Origin: Planctomycetaceae bacterium
GTDB taxonomy: Bacteria; Planctomycetota; Planctomycetia; Planctomycetales; Planctomycetaceae
Length of the DNA stretch: 9,270 nucleotides
Assembly (NCBI GenBank): GCA_003503535.1
Contig: DOCI01000209.1
Coordinates: 30,954 to 40,223 of the forward strand
Direction: 5' to 3'
The translations under genes were made by a program, and so were the position numbers. Shown piece by piece: positions 1 to 5,527 of the stretch. A model generated the notes under the pieces. That model did no database searches. It saw nothing but the letters and a program-made list of their open reading frames with translations, and was not told the DNA's origin. Position 1 is the first letter of the stretch; every line of letters begins with the position of its first letter.

Positions 1-1162
1 CATCGGTGTCGGTGGTCGAGGTTTCGCGAACGTGAATGGATGTTCGAGCGAAAACCTCGTGGCTTTCTGCGATGTCGATGAGAATCGAGCAAGTCAGGCG
101 TACGAGAAATTTCCAGGTGTCAGGCGATTCACCGATTTCCGCAAGATGTTCGACGAAATCGAGAAGGAGATCGATGCCGTTGTCGTCAGCACTCCCGATC
201 ACACCCACTTTCATCCTTCGATGTGGGCCTTACTTCGCGATAAGCACCTTTACTGCGAAAAGCCTTTGGCACATAATGTGTGGGAAACCCGCACAATTAC
301 CGAGACCGCTCGCGAGCGAAATCTGGCCACTCAATTGGGTGCTCAGCGTCATGCGAAGCTCAATATGCGTCGAGTTGTCGAAGAAATTCAGGCTGGCGCG
401 ATTGGTGATGTACTCGAAGTTTACAGTTGGATCGACAGCAGCCGAGGCATGCCAGACCCGATTACCAGCACGAAGCAATCGCCGAACACGCTCGATTGGA
501 ATCTCTGGCTCGGACCAACCACAACCGAGCGTGGATACACCGATCAACTATGCCCCTACAAATGGCGGTTCTGGTGGGATTACGGAACGGGTGAAACTGG
601 CAATTTTGGTTGTCACATTCTCGATATTCCCTTTTGGGCCCTGGATCTCAAATATCCGACACAAGTCGAAGCCTCTGGGCCTGAGGTCGATTCGGAACGA
701 ACTCCCAAAAGTATGACGACAAAGTTTCACTTCCCAGCCAATGAGAAACGACCTGCTCTCACCTTGCACTGGAGCCAGGGAAAGCCGGAGTTTGCCGAGA
801 AGAAAAAGTACGATGTGAAAGGCCTTAATACTATTTTCGTTGGGACGAAGGGAGTTTTGGCCTGCGGTTTTGATGAACGCAAACTCTTCCCGGCAGATCA
901 GTTCGAGAACTACGAAAAGCCTGACAAAACGATTCCCGACTCGCCTGGATTTTATCACGAATGGTTCAACGCGATTCGTGGCGGAGAACCGGCCAGTTGT
1001 AACTTTGACTACAGCGGCCCGCTCAGCGAGACCGTCATGCTTGGCAACGTCGCCTATCGCAGCGGTGGGTTTGCCTGGGATGCGAAATCACTGAAGACCA
1101 TTGGCAACGACCAGGCCCAAAAATTGATTCGTGAGCCGTTTCGCAAAGGCTGGGAGATTTGA
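1..1162 (+). CDS. Gfo/Idh/MocA-family oxidoreductase, 5' end cut by window edge
   Basis: An NAD(P)-dependent sugar or polyol dehydrogenase-like protein, 386 codons visible. The reading frame is open to the left edge, and its first residues form the Rossmann nucleotide-binding glycine motif IGVGGRG, followed by the acidic strand end FCDVDE. The true start therefore lies upstream, and the GTG at 32 is internal. The family motif EKPLAHN lies at about visible residues 86-92; its Lys is the usual catalytic lysine. The sequence GNFGCHILDIPFW at about 201-213 matches the C-terminal substrate domain, with the Cys-His-x-x-Asp region seen in planctomycete GH109-like members. Many planctomycete paralogs carry a Tat signal peptide, but that region is outside the window. 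The substrate cannot be told; planctomycetes have dozens of paralogs. The gene ends at TGA 1160-1162 and converges on the guanylyltransferase gene 51 bp away. The family call is firm; the precise function is unknown. Confidence 0.93.
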   Translation, partial: IGVGGRGFANVNGCSSENLVAFCDVDENRASQAYEKFPGVRRFTDFRKMFDEIEKEIDAVVVSTPDHTHFHPSMWALLRDKHLYCEKPLAHNVWETRTITETARERNLATQLGAQRHAKLNMRRVVEEIQAGAIGDVLEVYSWIDSSRGMPDPITSTKQSPNTLDWNLWLGPTTTERGYTDQLCPYKWRFWWDYGTGETGNFGCHILDIPFWALDLKYPTQVEASGPEVDSERTPKSMTTKFHFPANEKRPALTLHWSQGKPEFAEKKKYDVKGLNTIFVGTKGVLACGFDERKLFPADQFENYEKPDKTIPDSPGFYHEWFNAIRGGEPASCNFDYSGPLSETVMLGNVAYRSGGFAWDAKSLKTIGNDQAQKLIREPFRKGWEI

Positions 1163-1213
1163 TCGCTGAGTTAACATGAAGAATGTTTCGGGCCACCCGC
1201 GAATTGATCTCGC

Positions 1214-2293
1214 CTACAAATACCTTTCCAGCCCCTGCTTCTTCATCATCTCTATCAATTCCTTAATTGCATTCTCGTCCGATTTATCCGCGACAAAGGT
1301 CGCGTCTGATGTATGTACGATGATGCAGTTTTTGAGGCCGATTGTTGTGATCAGGTGCGTTTCGTTTGAGCGGATGATGCAGTCTTTGGTATCGAAACCG
1401 ACATGGGCACCAAGGATGGTGTTGCCGTTGTCATCGGTGCCAATCAGGCGGTGCATCGCCTGCCAGCTGCCGACGTCGTCCCAGTTGAACGAGGCTTCGA
1501 CGACCGCAATGTTCTCCGATTTTTCCAGCACTGCGTAGTCGATGGAAATCGAAGAACACTCTGGAAACCATTTGGCCAGTCTCGATTTGTAATGTTCGGA
1601 GCCGAGACTGACTCGGATTTCATCCAGAGGCTCTGCGATCCGGGGCTGATGAATGGCCAGCAGATCCAAAATCGTTTGAGCCTTCCACACAAAGATGCCG
1701 CAGTTCCAGAAGAAGGTCCCCTGCTGCATATAACTCTGAGCGGTTTCGTAATCGGGCTTCTCGCGAAAACTGGAAACCTCATAAACATTCTCAGCCGACT
1801 CTTTATCGAGCCGGGGGCCGCGTTCAATGTAACCAAAACCAGTCGAAGGAAACTCGGGCACAACACCGAATAACGCGAGCCGTTGTTCATCATTGGCAAT
1901 AATCGATTCCGCAATCTGAACAGAGCGATGAAACTCCCCCCGAGGCTCAATCACATGATCAGCCGGCATCAATAACATGACGGCTTCGGGGTCTTTCGCG
2001 AGCAGATGCATGGCCGCCAGTCCAATGCAGGGAGCCGTGTTGCGGGCGACCGGTTCGATCAGAATGTTTTCAGCCGGGATTCCCGGAAGCTGCTCAGCCG
2101 TCGCTGCGGCTTGAGCCTGATTCGTCACCACCCAGGTGGACCCCAATTCGACAAGTCCCTCGCAGCGATCCACCGTCATCTGAATCATCGACCGGTCACT
2201 CGTGAGATTCAACAATTGCTTGGGCATCGTCTTCCGACTCAATGGCCAGAACCGCGTCCCACTCCCCCCCGCCATAATCACCGCATGCAGCAT
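1214..2293 (-). CDS. manC: Mannose-1-phosphate guanylyltransferase (GDP-mannose pyrophosphorylase)
   Basis: Makes GDP-mannose from mannose 1-phosphate and GTP, the precursor for mannosylated and fucosylated polysaccharides, in the cytoplasm. The 359-residue protein opens with the nucleotidyltransferase signature MAGGSGTRFWPLSR at residues 7-20, then PKQ at 24-26. It has MPADHVI at 109-115, REKPD at 177-181 (the FxEKP motif that binds sugar phosphate), WNCGIFVW at 196-203, and IDYAVLE followed by NWDDVGSW at 251-277, all typical of the GMP family. The length matches the short form with only a brief C-terminal part; the cupin-type phosphomannose isomerase domain of two-domain ManC proteins is absent. 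The ATG at 2293 is preferred over the TTG immediately before it (2296); neither has a good Shine-Dalgarno. Convergent with the upstream-lying oxidoreductase gene. The name manC is by family; other labels (rfbM, algA-like) are possible. Confidence 0.93.
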   Translation of the reverse strand: MLHAVIMAGGSGTRFWPLSRKTMPKQLLNLTSDRSMIQMTVDRCEGLVELGSTWVVTNQAQAAATAEQLPGIPAENILIEPVARNTAPCIGLAAMHLLAKDPEAVMLLMPADHVIEPRGEFHRSVQIAESIIANDEQRLALFGVVPEFPSTGFGYIERGPRLDKESAENVYEVSSFREKPDYETAQSYMQQGTFFWNCGIFVWKAQTILDLLAIHQPRIAEPLDEIRVSLGSEHYKSRLAKWFPECSSISIDYAVLEKSENIAVVEASFNWDDVGSWQAMHRLIGTDDNGNTILGAHVGFDTKDCIIRSNETHLITTIGLKNCIIVHTSDATFVADKSDENAIKELIEMMKKQGLERYL

Positions 2294-2355
2294 CAAACCA
2301 TCCCATCTGTTTCAGTTCGCTTCGTACAAGTCCATTCTGTAACATGTAAAATCAT

Positions 2356-2377
2356 AACCCGAAGCGTCAGCAAGGGG
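2356..2377 (+). repeat. Fragment of planctomycete CCCGAAGCGTCAGC intergenic repeat
   Basis: The sequence ACCCGAAGCGTCAGCAAGGG resembles a motif I recognise as scattered between genes in many planctomycete genomes, often as an inverted pair and often mistranslated in gene predictions as RSVSEG-like peptides. Only one arm is visible here: no complementary CCCTTGCTGACGCTTCGGG arm lies nearby. Its role is unknown. Identification is from memory, not from a search. Confidence 0.5.
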
Positions 2378-2417
2378 AAAGCCGACGTTCTTCAGAAGAC
2401 TCAAACGCTGAAATTAG

Positions 2418-2433
2418 ACCATTTTCAAATGGT
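2418..2433. repeat. Perfect 7-bp inverted repeat
   Basis: ACCATTT and AAATGGT flank a 2-base centre. It lies about 125 bp upstream of the guanylyltransferase start (leftward gene). It could be an operator-like dyad or a small hairpin in RNA; there is no U-tract that would make it a terminator. Such short palindromes also occur by chance. Confidence 0.3.
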
Positions 2434-2447
2434 ATCTGCAGTCGCAT

Positions 2448-2462
2448 GGACATCAAATGTCC
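2448..2462. repeat. Perfect 6-bp inverted repeat
   Basis: GGACAT and ATGTCC flank a 3-base spacer (15 bp in total), with its centre about 30 bp from that of the preceding palindrome. The geometry would suit a dimeric DNA-binding protein, but no regulator is known for it and chance occurrence is possible. Confidence 0.3.
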
Positions 2463-2661
2463 TAAAAACGATGTGTTTGCTCCTGCTGAACGCTGCAGGT
2501 AATTATTGAATATGCTCTTGAGTAACAATAATCGATGTGCCGAACCTATAATGCGAATTCGGAGTCATCAACGTGAGATCATCATCGAATTGATTTTGAA
2601 ATGGAACCGCAGAGTGACATGCCAGGCTAACCAAATCCGTGGTTTGTATATCGTGTCAACA

Positions 2662-3411
2662 TTACAAAGAACACGACATCGCTTCCCGGATTACGAAATC
2701 GGGGATGCCGATTCCGACCACGTGAATGTCACCGGCCTGATGAGGACCGTTGTTCTTCCGCAGGCCATTTTTATTGGCTGCGAAAGTTACAGTCGCAGTC
2801 GCGTTCACGCAGCAGCCAAGAATTTCGCCGGAGTCGGCATCAAGTCCCGAGGGAAGATCGATCGCCAGCTTGTTGCTCTGGGCGGCGTTGATCAGTGAAA
2901 TCATGGATGCAAATGGTTCACGAACTTCCCCGTGGATTCCTGTACCGAGCATCGCATCCATGATCCATTCTGCTCCGTCGAATGACTCTCGAATGGATTC
3001 GGCATCTCGGTTTGGATCGACAATACGATGTGAAATGCCAATTTTATCGACGATTTCAAAATTGGTGCGGGCATCCTCCGATAATTCGTCAGGCGGGAAG
3101 AGCATCAGCAACTCCACCTCTTCCTGATGAATGTGCAGATGTCGGGCAATGACAAACCCGTCACCAGCATTATTTCCTTTGCCACAGACGATGACTGTCG
3201 GCCCGTTTTTGAGACACTCGACCAGAAAAATCTCCGCACACCCACGCCCGGCATTTTCCATCAACACGAGGCTGGGAACTCCGTATTTCTCGATGGCGAG
3301 TCGATCAACCCATCGGGACTGCTTGGAGGAGAGTACGAGTTCATCAGGCATGCGTATTGGAATTTCGTTAACTGGTGAGAAAGTTTTACTATGTTCGTAA
3401 ACCTTCTGCAT
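2662..3411 (-). CDS. nnrE: NAD(P)H-hydrate epimerase (YjeF N-terminal domain protein)
   Basis: Interconverts the R and S epimers of hydrated NAD(P)H (NAD(P)HX), a metabolite-repair step that lets the matching dehydratase restore NAD(P)H. The 249-residue protein shows the YjeF_N fold markers in order: VPSLVLMENAGRG at 45-57, CGKGNNAGDGFV at 76-87 (nucleotide and K+ binding loop), DAMLGTG at 152-158, and AIDLPSGLDADSGE at 183-196 with the conserved catalytic-region Asp. The ADP/ATP-dependent dehydratase domain (NnrD) found fused in E. coli YjeF is absent, so the partner must be encoded elsewhere. The ATG at 3411 lies 7 bp after the phosphorylase stop and has a weak GAGAG 5-9 bases upstream, which suits translational coupling. 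A start at Met21 (3351) would fit the usual family N-terminus, but no Shine-Dalgarno precedes it. Confidence 0.92.
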   Translation of the reverse strand: MQKVYEHSKTFSPVNEIPIRMPDELVLSSKQSRWVDRLAIEKYGVPSLVLMENAGRGCAEIFLVECLKNGPTVIVCGKGNNAGDGFVIARHLHIHQEEVELLMLFPPDELSEDARTNFEIVDKIGISHRIVDPNRDAESIRESFDGAEWIMDAMLGTGIHGEVREPFASMISLINAAQSNKLAIDLPSGLDADSGEILGCCVNATATVTFAANKNGLRKNNGPHQAGDIHVVGIGIPDFVIREAMSCSL

Positions 3412-3418
3412 TCAACTC

Positions 3419-4243
3419 TCAACCGATCTCCCCAATGATTTCCGGAATCAGATTCGCCAGGCGAGCTCCCCCTTTGGCGGCGACTTCGAGGATTTTGGAG
3501 AGTTCGACCGGTTCGAGGGCATCGGGGAGGCAGAGGTCGGTAACGACAGAAAAGCCCAGGACACGCATCCCGGCATGAGCCGCGACGATGACTTCGGGAA
3601 CTGTGGACATGCCTACACAATCGGCTCCGTAAGCTTTCAGCATACGATACTCGGCTCGGGTTTCCAGATTTGGCCCCGGCACGGCAACGAAAACGCCCGT
3701 TTGAGCAGGGACCTGTAATTTCAAGGCCGCTTGTTTGGCTATGTCGATCAGTTCGCGGTCGTAAGGAGCGGACATGTCGGGAAAGCGGGGACCGAGAGAA
3801 TCGTCGTTCACGCCTCGAAGGGGATTCTCGGGCATCAGGTTGATGTGATCTTCAATGATCATCAGATCGGCCAGTGAATACTGAGGATTCATTCCGCCAG
3901 CGGCATTCGTGACGATCAAAATTTCGCAGCCGAGTTGTTTCATCACGCGAACGGGAAATGTCACTTCTTGCAGGGAGTAGCCTTCGTAGTAATGGAAACG
4001 ACCTTCCATGGCCAGAATATTCTGACCAGCCAGTTTTCCGCAAACGAGTTGTCCCTTGTGAGACTCGACTGTTGAACGGGGAAAATGGGGAATTTCCTCA
4101 TAAGGCAGAACGGCTTTTTTATCGATCTGTTCGGAAAGTCCTCCGAGACCGGTGCCGAGGATCAAACCGATTTTGGGTTTGTCTGAATAAGCTTTGGAAA
4201 TGGCGTTCGCAGCCGATTCGATTTGGGAAGCCAGATGCATCAT
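3419..4243 (-). CDS. punA: Purine nucleoside phosphorylase, trimeric type
   Basis: Cleaves purine (2'-deoxy)ribonucleosides with phosphate to the free base and ribose 1-phosphate (purine salvage, cytoplasm). The 274-residue length is normal for the trimeric PNP/MTAP family. Visible motifs: [10 protein letters not shown] at 26-35 (phosphate loop), SHKGQ at 61-65, GRFHYYEGY at 81-89, [10 protein letters not shown] at 111-120, [11 protein letters not shown] at 188-198 (Glu194 matches the base-binding Glu201 of human PNP), and VGMSTVPEV at 210-218. The sequence FSVVTD at 231-236 puts Asp236 where human PNP has Asn243, the residue that favours 6-oxopurines, so adenine-type substrates are conceivable. 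Starts at tandem ATGs (4243, 4240) with no clear Shine-Dalgarno. First gene of a pair with the epimerase; an intrinsic terminator just upstream separates it from the acidic-protein gene, so it needs its own promoter, or read-through. Substrate preference is inferred. Confidence 0.93.
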   Translation of the reverse strand: MMHLASQIESAANAISKAYSDKPKIGLILGTGLGGLSEQIDKKAVLPYEEIPHFPRSTVESHKGQLVCGKLAGQNILAMEGRFHYYEGYSLQEVTFPVRVMKQLGCEILIVTNAAGGMNPQYSLADLMIIEDHINLMPENPLRGVNDDSLGPRFPDMSAPYDRELIDIAKQAALKLQVPAQTGVFVAVPGPNLETRAEYRMLKAYGADCVGMSTVPEVIVAAHAGMRVLGFSVVTDLCLPDALEPVELSKILEVAAKGGARLANLIPEIIGEIG

Positions 4244-4271
4244 TGTGTTTCATTCTGTTATTCAGCTGCGC

Positions 4272-4305
4272 AAAAAAAAGGGGGACGAGATTTGTGCTCA
4301 TCCCC
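4272..4305 (-). terminator. Intrinsic terminator of the acidic-protein gene
   Basis: Read on the minus strand, GGGGAUGAG and CUCGUCCCC form a 9-bp stem (one G-U pair) around a 7-base loop CACAAAU. One C and eight U residues follow. This is a textbook Rho-independent terminator, lying about 105 bases after the stop of the acidic-protein gene and about 30 bases before the phosphorylase start. It makes the two genes separate units unless read-through occurs. Confidence 0.88.
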
Positions 4306-4317
4306 TCCGGTAATTTC

Positions 4318-4336
4318 AACCGTTATTTGAACGGTT
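4318..4336. repeat. Perfect 7-bp inverted repeat before the terminator
   Basis: AACCGTT and AACGGTT flank a 5-base spacer ATTTG. It lies in the 3' untranslated part of the acidic-protein transcript, and also 75-93 bp upstream of the phosphorylase start, so it could be an RNA hairpin or an operator for the downstream gene. No poly-U follows it. Confidence 0.45.
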
Positions 4337-4376
4337 CTCTATTCAAGTCTCAGAGTACATCGGGAACGAGTACTGA

Positions 4377-4406
4377 CCTGCAGATTCTGGTTCCACAATC
4401 TGCGGG
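4377..4406. repeat. Inverted repeat just after the acidic-protein stop
   Basis: GCAGATT (4380-4386) and AATCTGC (4397-4403) are perfectly complementary around a 10-base loop, and the pairing resumes with CC/GG two bases further out after one mismatch (a G-U pair if read rightward). On the minus strand it begins 4 bases after the stop codon of the acidic-protein gene. Confidence 0.45.
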
Positions 4407-4410
4407 ACGA

Positions 4411-4746
4411 TTAATAATCATCATCGTCGTCGAAATCGTCCAGATCATCGTCGTCATCGTCATCATCTTCGTCATCGAAATCGTCTTCAAAATCTTCATC
4501 GAGATCGTCGTCGTCGAAATCATCATCGTCGAATTCATCTTCAAATTCGTCATCGAATTCTTCGTCTTCTTCATCATCATCGAAATCGTCATCTTCATCT
4601 TCTTCATCGTCATCGCCGACGAGATCTTCAAAATACTCTTCATCATCTTCAATGATTGCCATTGGTGTATAAAGATCCATGTACCCATCCCACTCGGTAA
4701 TGGGATCGGCGAAGTGTGAAGTTAAATCCTGGACGACGTCCGCCAT
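4411..4746 (-). CDS. Hyper-acidic protein with Asp/Glu-rich C-terminal tail, unknown function
   Basis: A 111-residue protein I cannot assign. Residues 1-44 form a mixed head (MADVVQDLTSHFADPITEWD at its start, one Trp, one His). Residues 45-111 contain 56 Asp/Glu, interrupted only by Phe55, 64, 68, 72, 77, 86, 90 and 105, Leu82 and 102, and Tyr111, with 4-5-residue spacing from 64 to 90. There is no Lys, Arg or Cys anywhere. GAT, GAC, GAA and GAG are mixed, so this is not a pure triplet expansion, and the protein sequence seems to be what is kept. No signal peptide or membrane segment, so probably cytoplasmic. The ATG at 4746 is chosen over the upstream TTG (4767) because AGAGGA (4755-4760) sits 8 bases before it. 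The gene has its own promoter and terminator. Possible roles by analogy only: a nucleic-acid-mimic or chaperone-like acidic tail, or cation binding. Confidence 0.8.
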   Translation of the reverse strand: MADVVQDLTSHFADPITEWDGYMDLYTPMAIIEDDEEYFEDLVGDDDEEDEDDDFDDDEEDEEFDDEFEDEFDDDDFDDDDLDEDFEDDFDDEDDDDDDDDLDDFDDDDDY

Positions 4747-4790
4747 GTTGAAAATCCTCTGCAGCAACGAATGTCAACGTGATATCGATA

Positions 4791-4830
4791 GTTCAGCTCT
4801 AACCAGTTGAGCTGGTTGAATCTCCTGAAC
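4791..4830 (-). promoter_or_regulatory. Two-level stem-loop in the leader of the acidic-protein gene
   Basis: An outer 6-bp stem (GTTCAG 4791-4796 with CTGAAC 4825-4830) encloses an inner perfect 6-bp stem (AACCAG 4801-4806 with CTGGTT 4812-4817). A competing perfect stem (CAGCTC 4794-4799 with GAGCTG 4809-4814) uses overlapping bases, so two folds exclude each other. If the promoter at 4892-4920 is right, this lies in the 5' untranslated RNA, about 45-85 bases before the start codon. A regulatory role is inference; part of it mimics a tRNA D-arm by sequence only. Confidence 0.45.
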
Positions 4831-4891
4831 TCTGTCTCCATTTTGAGATCGCCAACACAGCGAAAGAAAATGACAAACAGCTTTCAACGGT

Positions 4892-4920
4892 TTTATGTGT
4901 GTATGGGTATTAACTGTCAA
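4892..4920 (-). promoter_or_regulatory. Predicted sigma70-type promoter of the acidic-protein gene
   Basis: On the minus strand a perfect -35 box TTGACA (4915-4920) is followed by a 17-base spacer and CATAAA (4892-4897), four of six matches to the -10 consensus. Transcription would begin near 4885 and give a leader of about 140 bases ahead of the ATG at 4746. Planctomycete promoters are not well defined, so this rests on the general bacterial consensus. Confidence 0.55.
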
Positions 4921-5058
4921 GCGTAATCCGAAGATTTTCCAAATTTCTTTTCCAAGCGTCTGCAGACTTTACAATCTTAACGACTGAAAATCGCCAGTTT
5001 TGTGTCGCAAAAATTGCTCTTCGTGAATGCACAAGTCGAATGATACACTGTAAATCTG

Positions 5059-5096
5059 AGGCAATTTCCTGTTGCCTTAAACGTCTGCTCCAGACG
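5059..5096 (+). promoter_or_regulatory. Two consecutive hairpins upstream of the small-protein gene
   Basis: AGGCAA (5059-5064) pairs with TTGCCT (5072-5077) around a 7-base loop. Four bases later CGTCTG (5082-5087) pairs with CAGACG (5091-5096) around CTC. The second stem ends 29 bases before the GTG start. Neither is followed by a U-tract in the rightward sense. They may be leader RNA structure or protein-binding dyads; the role is unknown. Confidence 0.35.
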
Positions 5097-5125
5097 CTCC
5101 CACCTAACCGTAAGCTGAGATTTTT

Positions 5126-5500
5126 GTGGCTCAACCCTATTCCCATTCATTTCCTGATTTTGGAGTATTATGCGATGAGACTCGCTTCTGGGTCATTCAT
5201 CGTCGGAATTGCTATGGCCCATTCGATTATCAGTGGAGTACGGATCTGTATGGGCTGGAGTTGTTATATCAGGGAGAAAAATTCGGGGAATGCTGCAATT
5301 CTGAGCAGTTTTTTGCAGATTTAAAACCCTATCAGTTGCCAACCCGCGTAACCGAAGTCGCGATGACGGTCGTTGGTGCGATCATTGCCTGTAATTTCGA
5401 AGCCGTCAGTGGGAGTGATCGACTCGACCATGTCTCAAAAATGCTGCTGAGTTCAGGTCTGGAAAAATATGAAATCTCACTTCTCGATCGTTCCGCTTAG
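5126..5500 (+). CDS. Small conserved-looking hypothetical protein with a YGPFDYQW motif
   Basis: A 124-residue protein. I do not recognise a named family, though the core FWVIHRRNCYGPFDYQW at 21-37, followed by LYGLELLYQGEKFGECC at 41-57, looks like a planctomycete-restricted conserved hypothetical, and Tyr-Gly-Pro-Phe recalls the GYF_2 domain only loosely. There is no signal peptide. Residues 76-90 are a hydrophobic run too short and mixed to be a confident membrane helix. Five cysteines (16, 29, 56, 57, 89) include a CC pair. An in-frame TAA at 5111-5113 leaves GTG 5126 as the first usual start; TGAGA is a weak Shine-Dalgarno 5 bases before it. The stop is 27 bp before the lipoprotein gene, so the two are probably co-transcribed. 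Function unknown; reality as a gene is supported by composition and context. Confidence 0.75.
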   Translation: MAQPYSHSFPDFGVLCDETRFWVIHRRNCYGPFDYQWSTDLYGLELLYQGEKFGECCNSEQFFADLKPYQLPTRVTEVAMTVVGAIIACNFEAVSGSDRLDHVSKMLLSSGLEKYEISLLDRSA

Positions 5501-5527
5501 CACAGAAATCACACGGAGAACGCGAGA

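Larger units (their letters stand above)
2294..2661. other. Gene-free intergenic region with repeat fragment and palindromes
   Basis: About 368 bp between the end of the epimerase gene and the start of the guanylyltransferase gene, both leftward. The open frames here have no recognisable protein features and only run out of antisense copies of the neighbouring genes. It holds a planctomycete-type repeat fragment (2356-2377) and two short perfect palindromes (2418-2433 and 2448-2462). On the minus strand TATGAT (2351-2356) is a fair -10 candidate for the guanylyltransferase gene, but I find no convincing -35 element, so I do not call a promoter. No clear terminator for the epimerase transcript is visible. 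Confidence 0.6.
4747..5125. other. Divergent intergenic region, no gene seen
   Basis: About 379 bp between the leftward acidic-protein gene and the rightward small-protein gene. I find no supported coding frame; the frames on either strand lack a credible start and protein-like composition. The left part carries the promoter and folded leader of the acidic-protein gene. The right part carries two consecutive hairpins (5059-5077 and 5082-5096) before the rightward gene. The middle (about 4921-5058) shows nothing I can name, and no good promoter for the rightward gene is evident. Confidence 0.6.

Noticed and set aside
32..34. GTG as start of the oxidoreductase
   Set aside because: The frame continues to the left edge and encodes the essential glycine motif IGVGGRG before this codon, so the gene begins outside the window.
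2006..2509. Rightward frame spanning the start of the guanylyltransferase gene and the intergenic repeat
   Set aside because: The first half is antisense to a certain gene and the second half runs through the repeat fragment, giving the known spurious RSVSKG-like peptide; no ribosome site or domain.
2506..2898. Rightward frame covering the gene-free region and the end of the epimerase gene
   Set aside because: Most of its second half is antisense to the epimerase; the first part has no protein-like pattern and no Shine-Dalgarno.
4414..4620. Simple trinucleotide microsatellite or CRISPR-like repeat
   Set aside because: Units are irregular mixtures of GAT, GAC, GAA, GAG and TTC/TTT on the coding strand, with no fixed repeat and spacer; it is explained by an Asp/Glu-rich reading frame.
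3958..4719. Long rightward frame rich in Ile, Val, Phe that could suggest a membrane protein
   Set aside because: It is the antisense of the GAT/GAC/GAA codons of the acidic tail plus antisense of the phosphorylase gene; the hydrophobicity is a mirror of Asp/Glu codons, and it would cross a clear terminator for the opposite strand.
4765..4767. TTG as start of the acidic-protein gene
   Set aside because: AGAGGA lies between this TTG and the ATG at 4746, at the right distance for the ATG and useless for the TTG.
4796..4813. Minus-strand AGCTCAACTGGTTAGAGC, which looks like a tRNA D-arm
   Set aside because: No acceptor stem, anticodon arm or GTTCGAATC-type T-arm follows at the right spacing; the resemblance comes from the hairpin in the leader of the acidic-protein gene.
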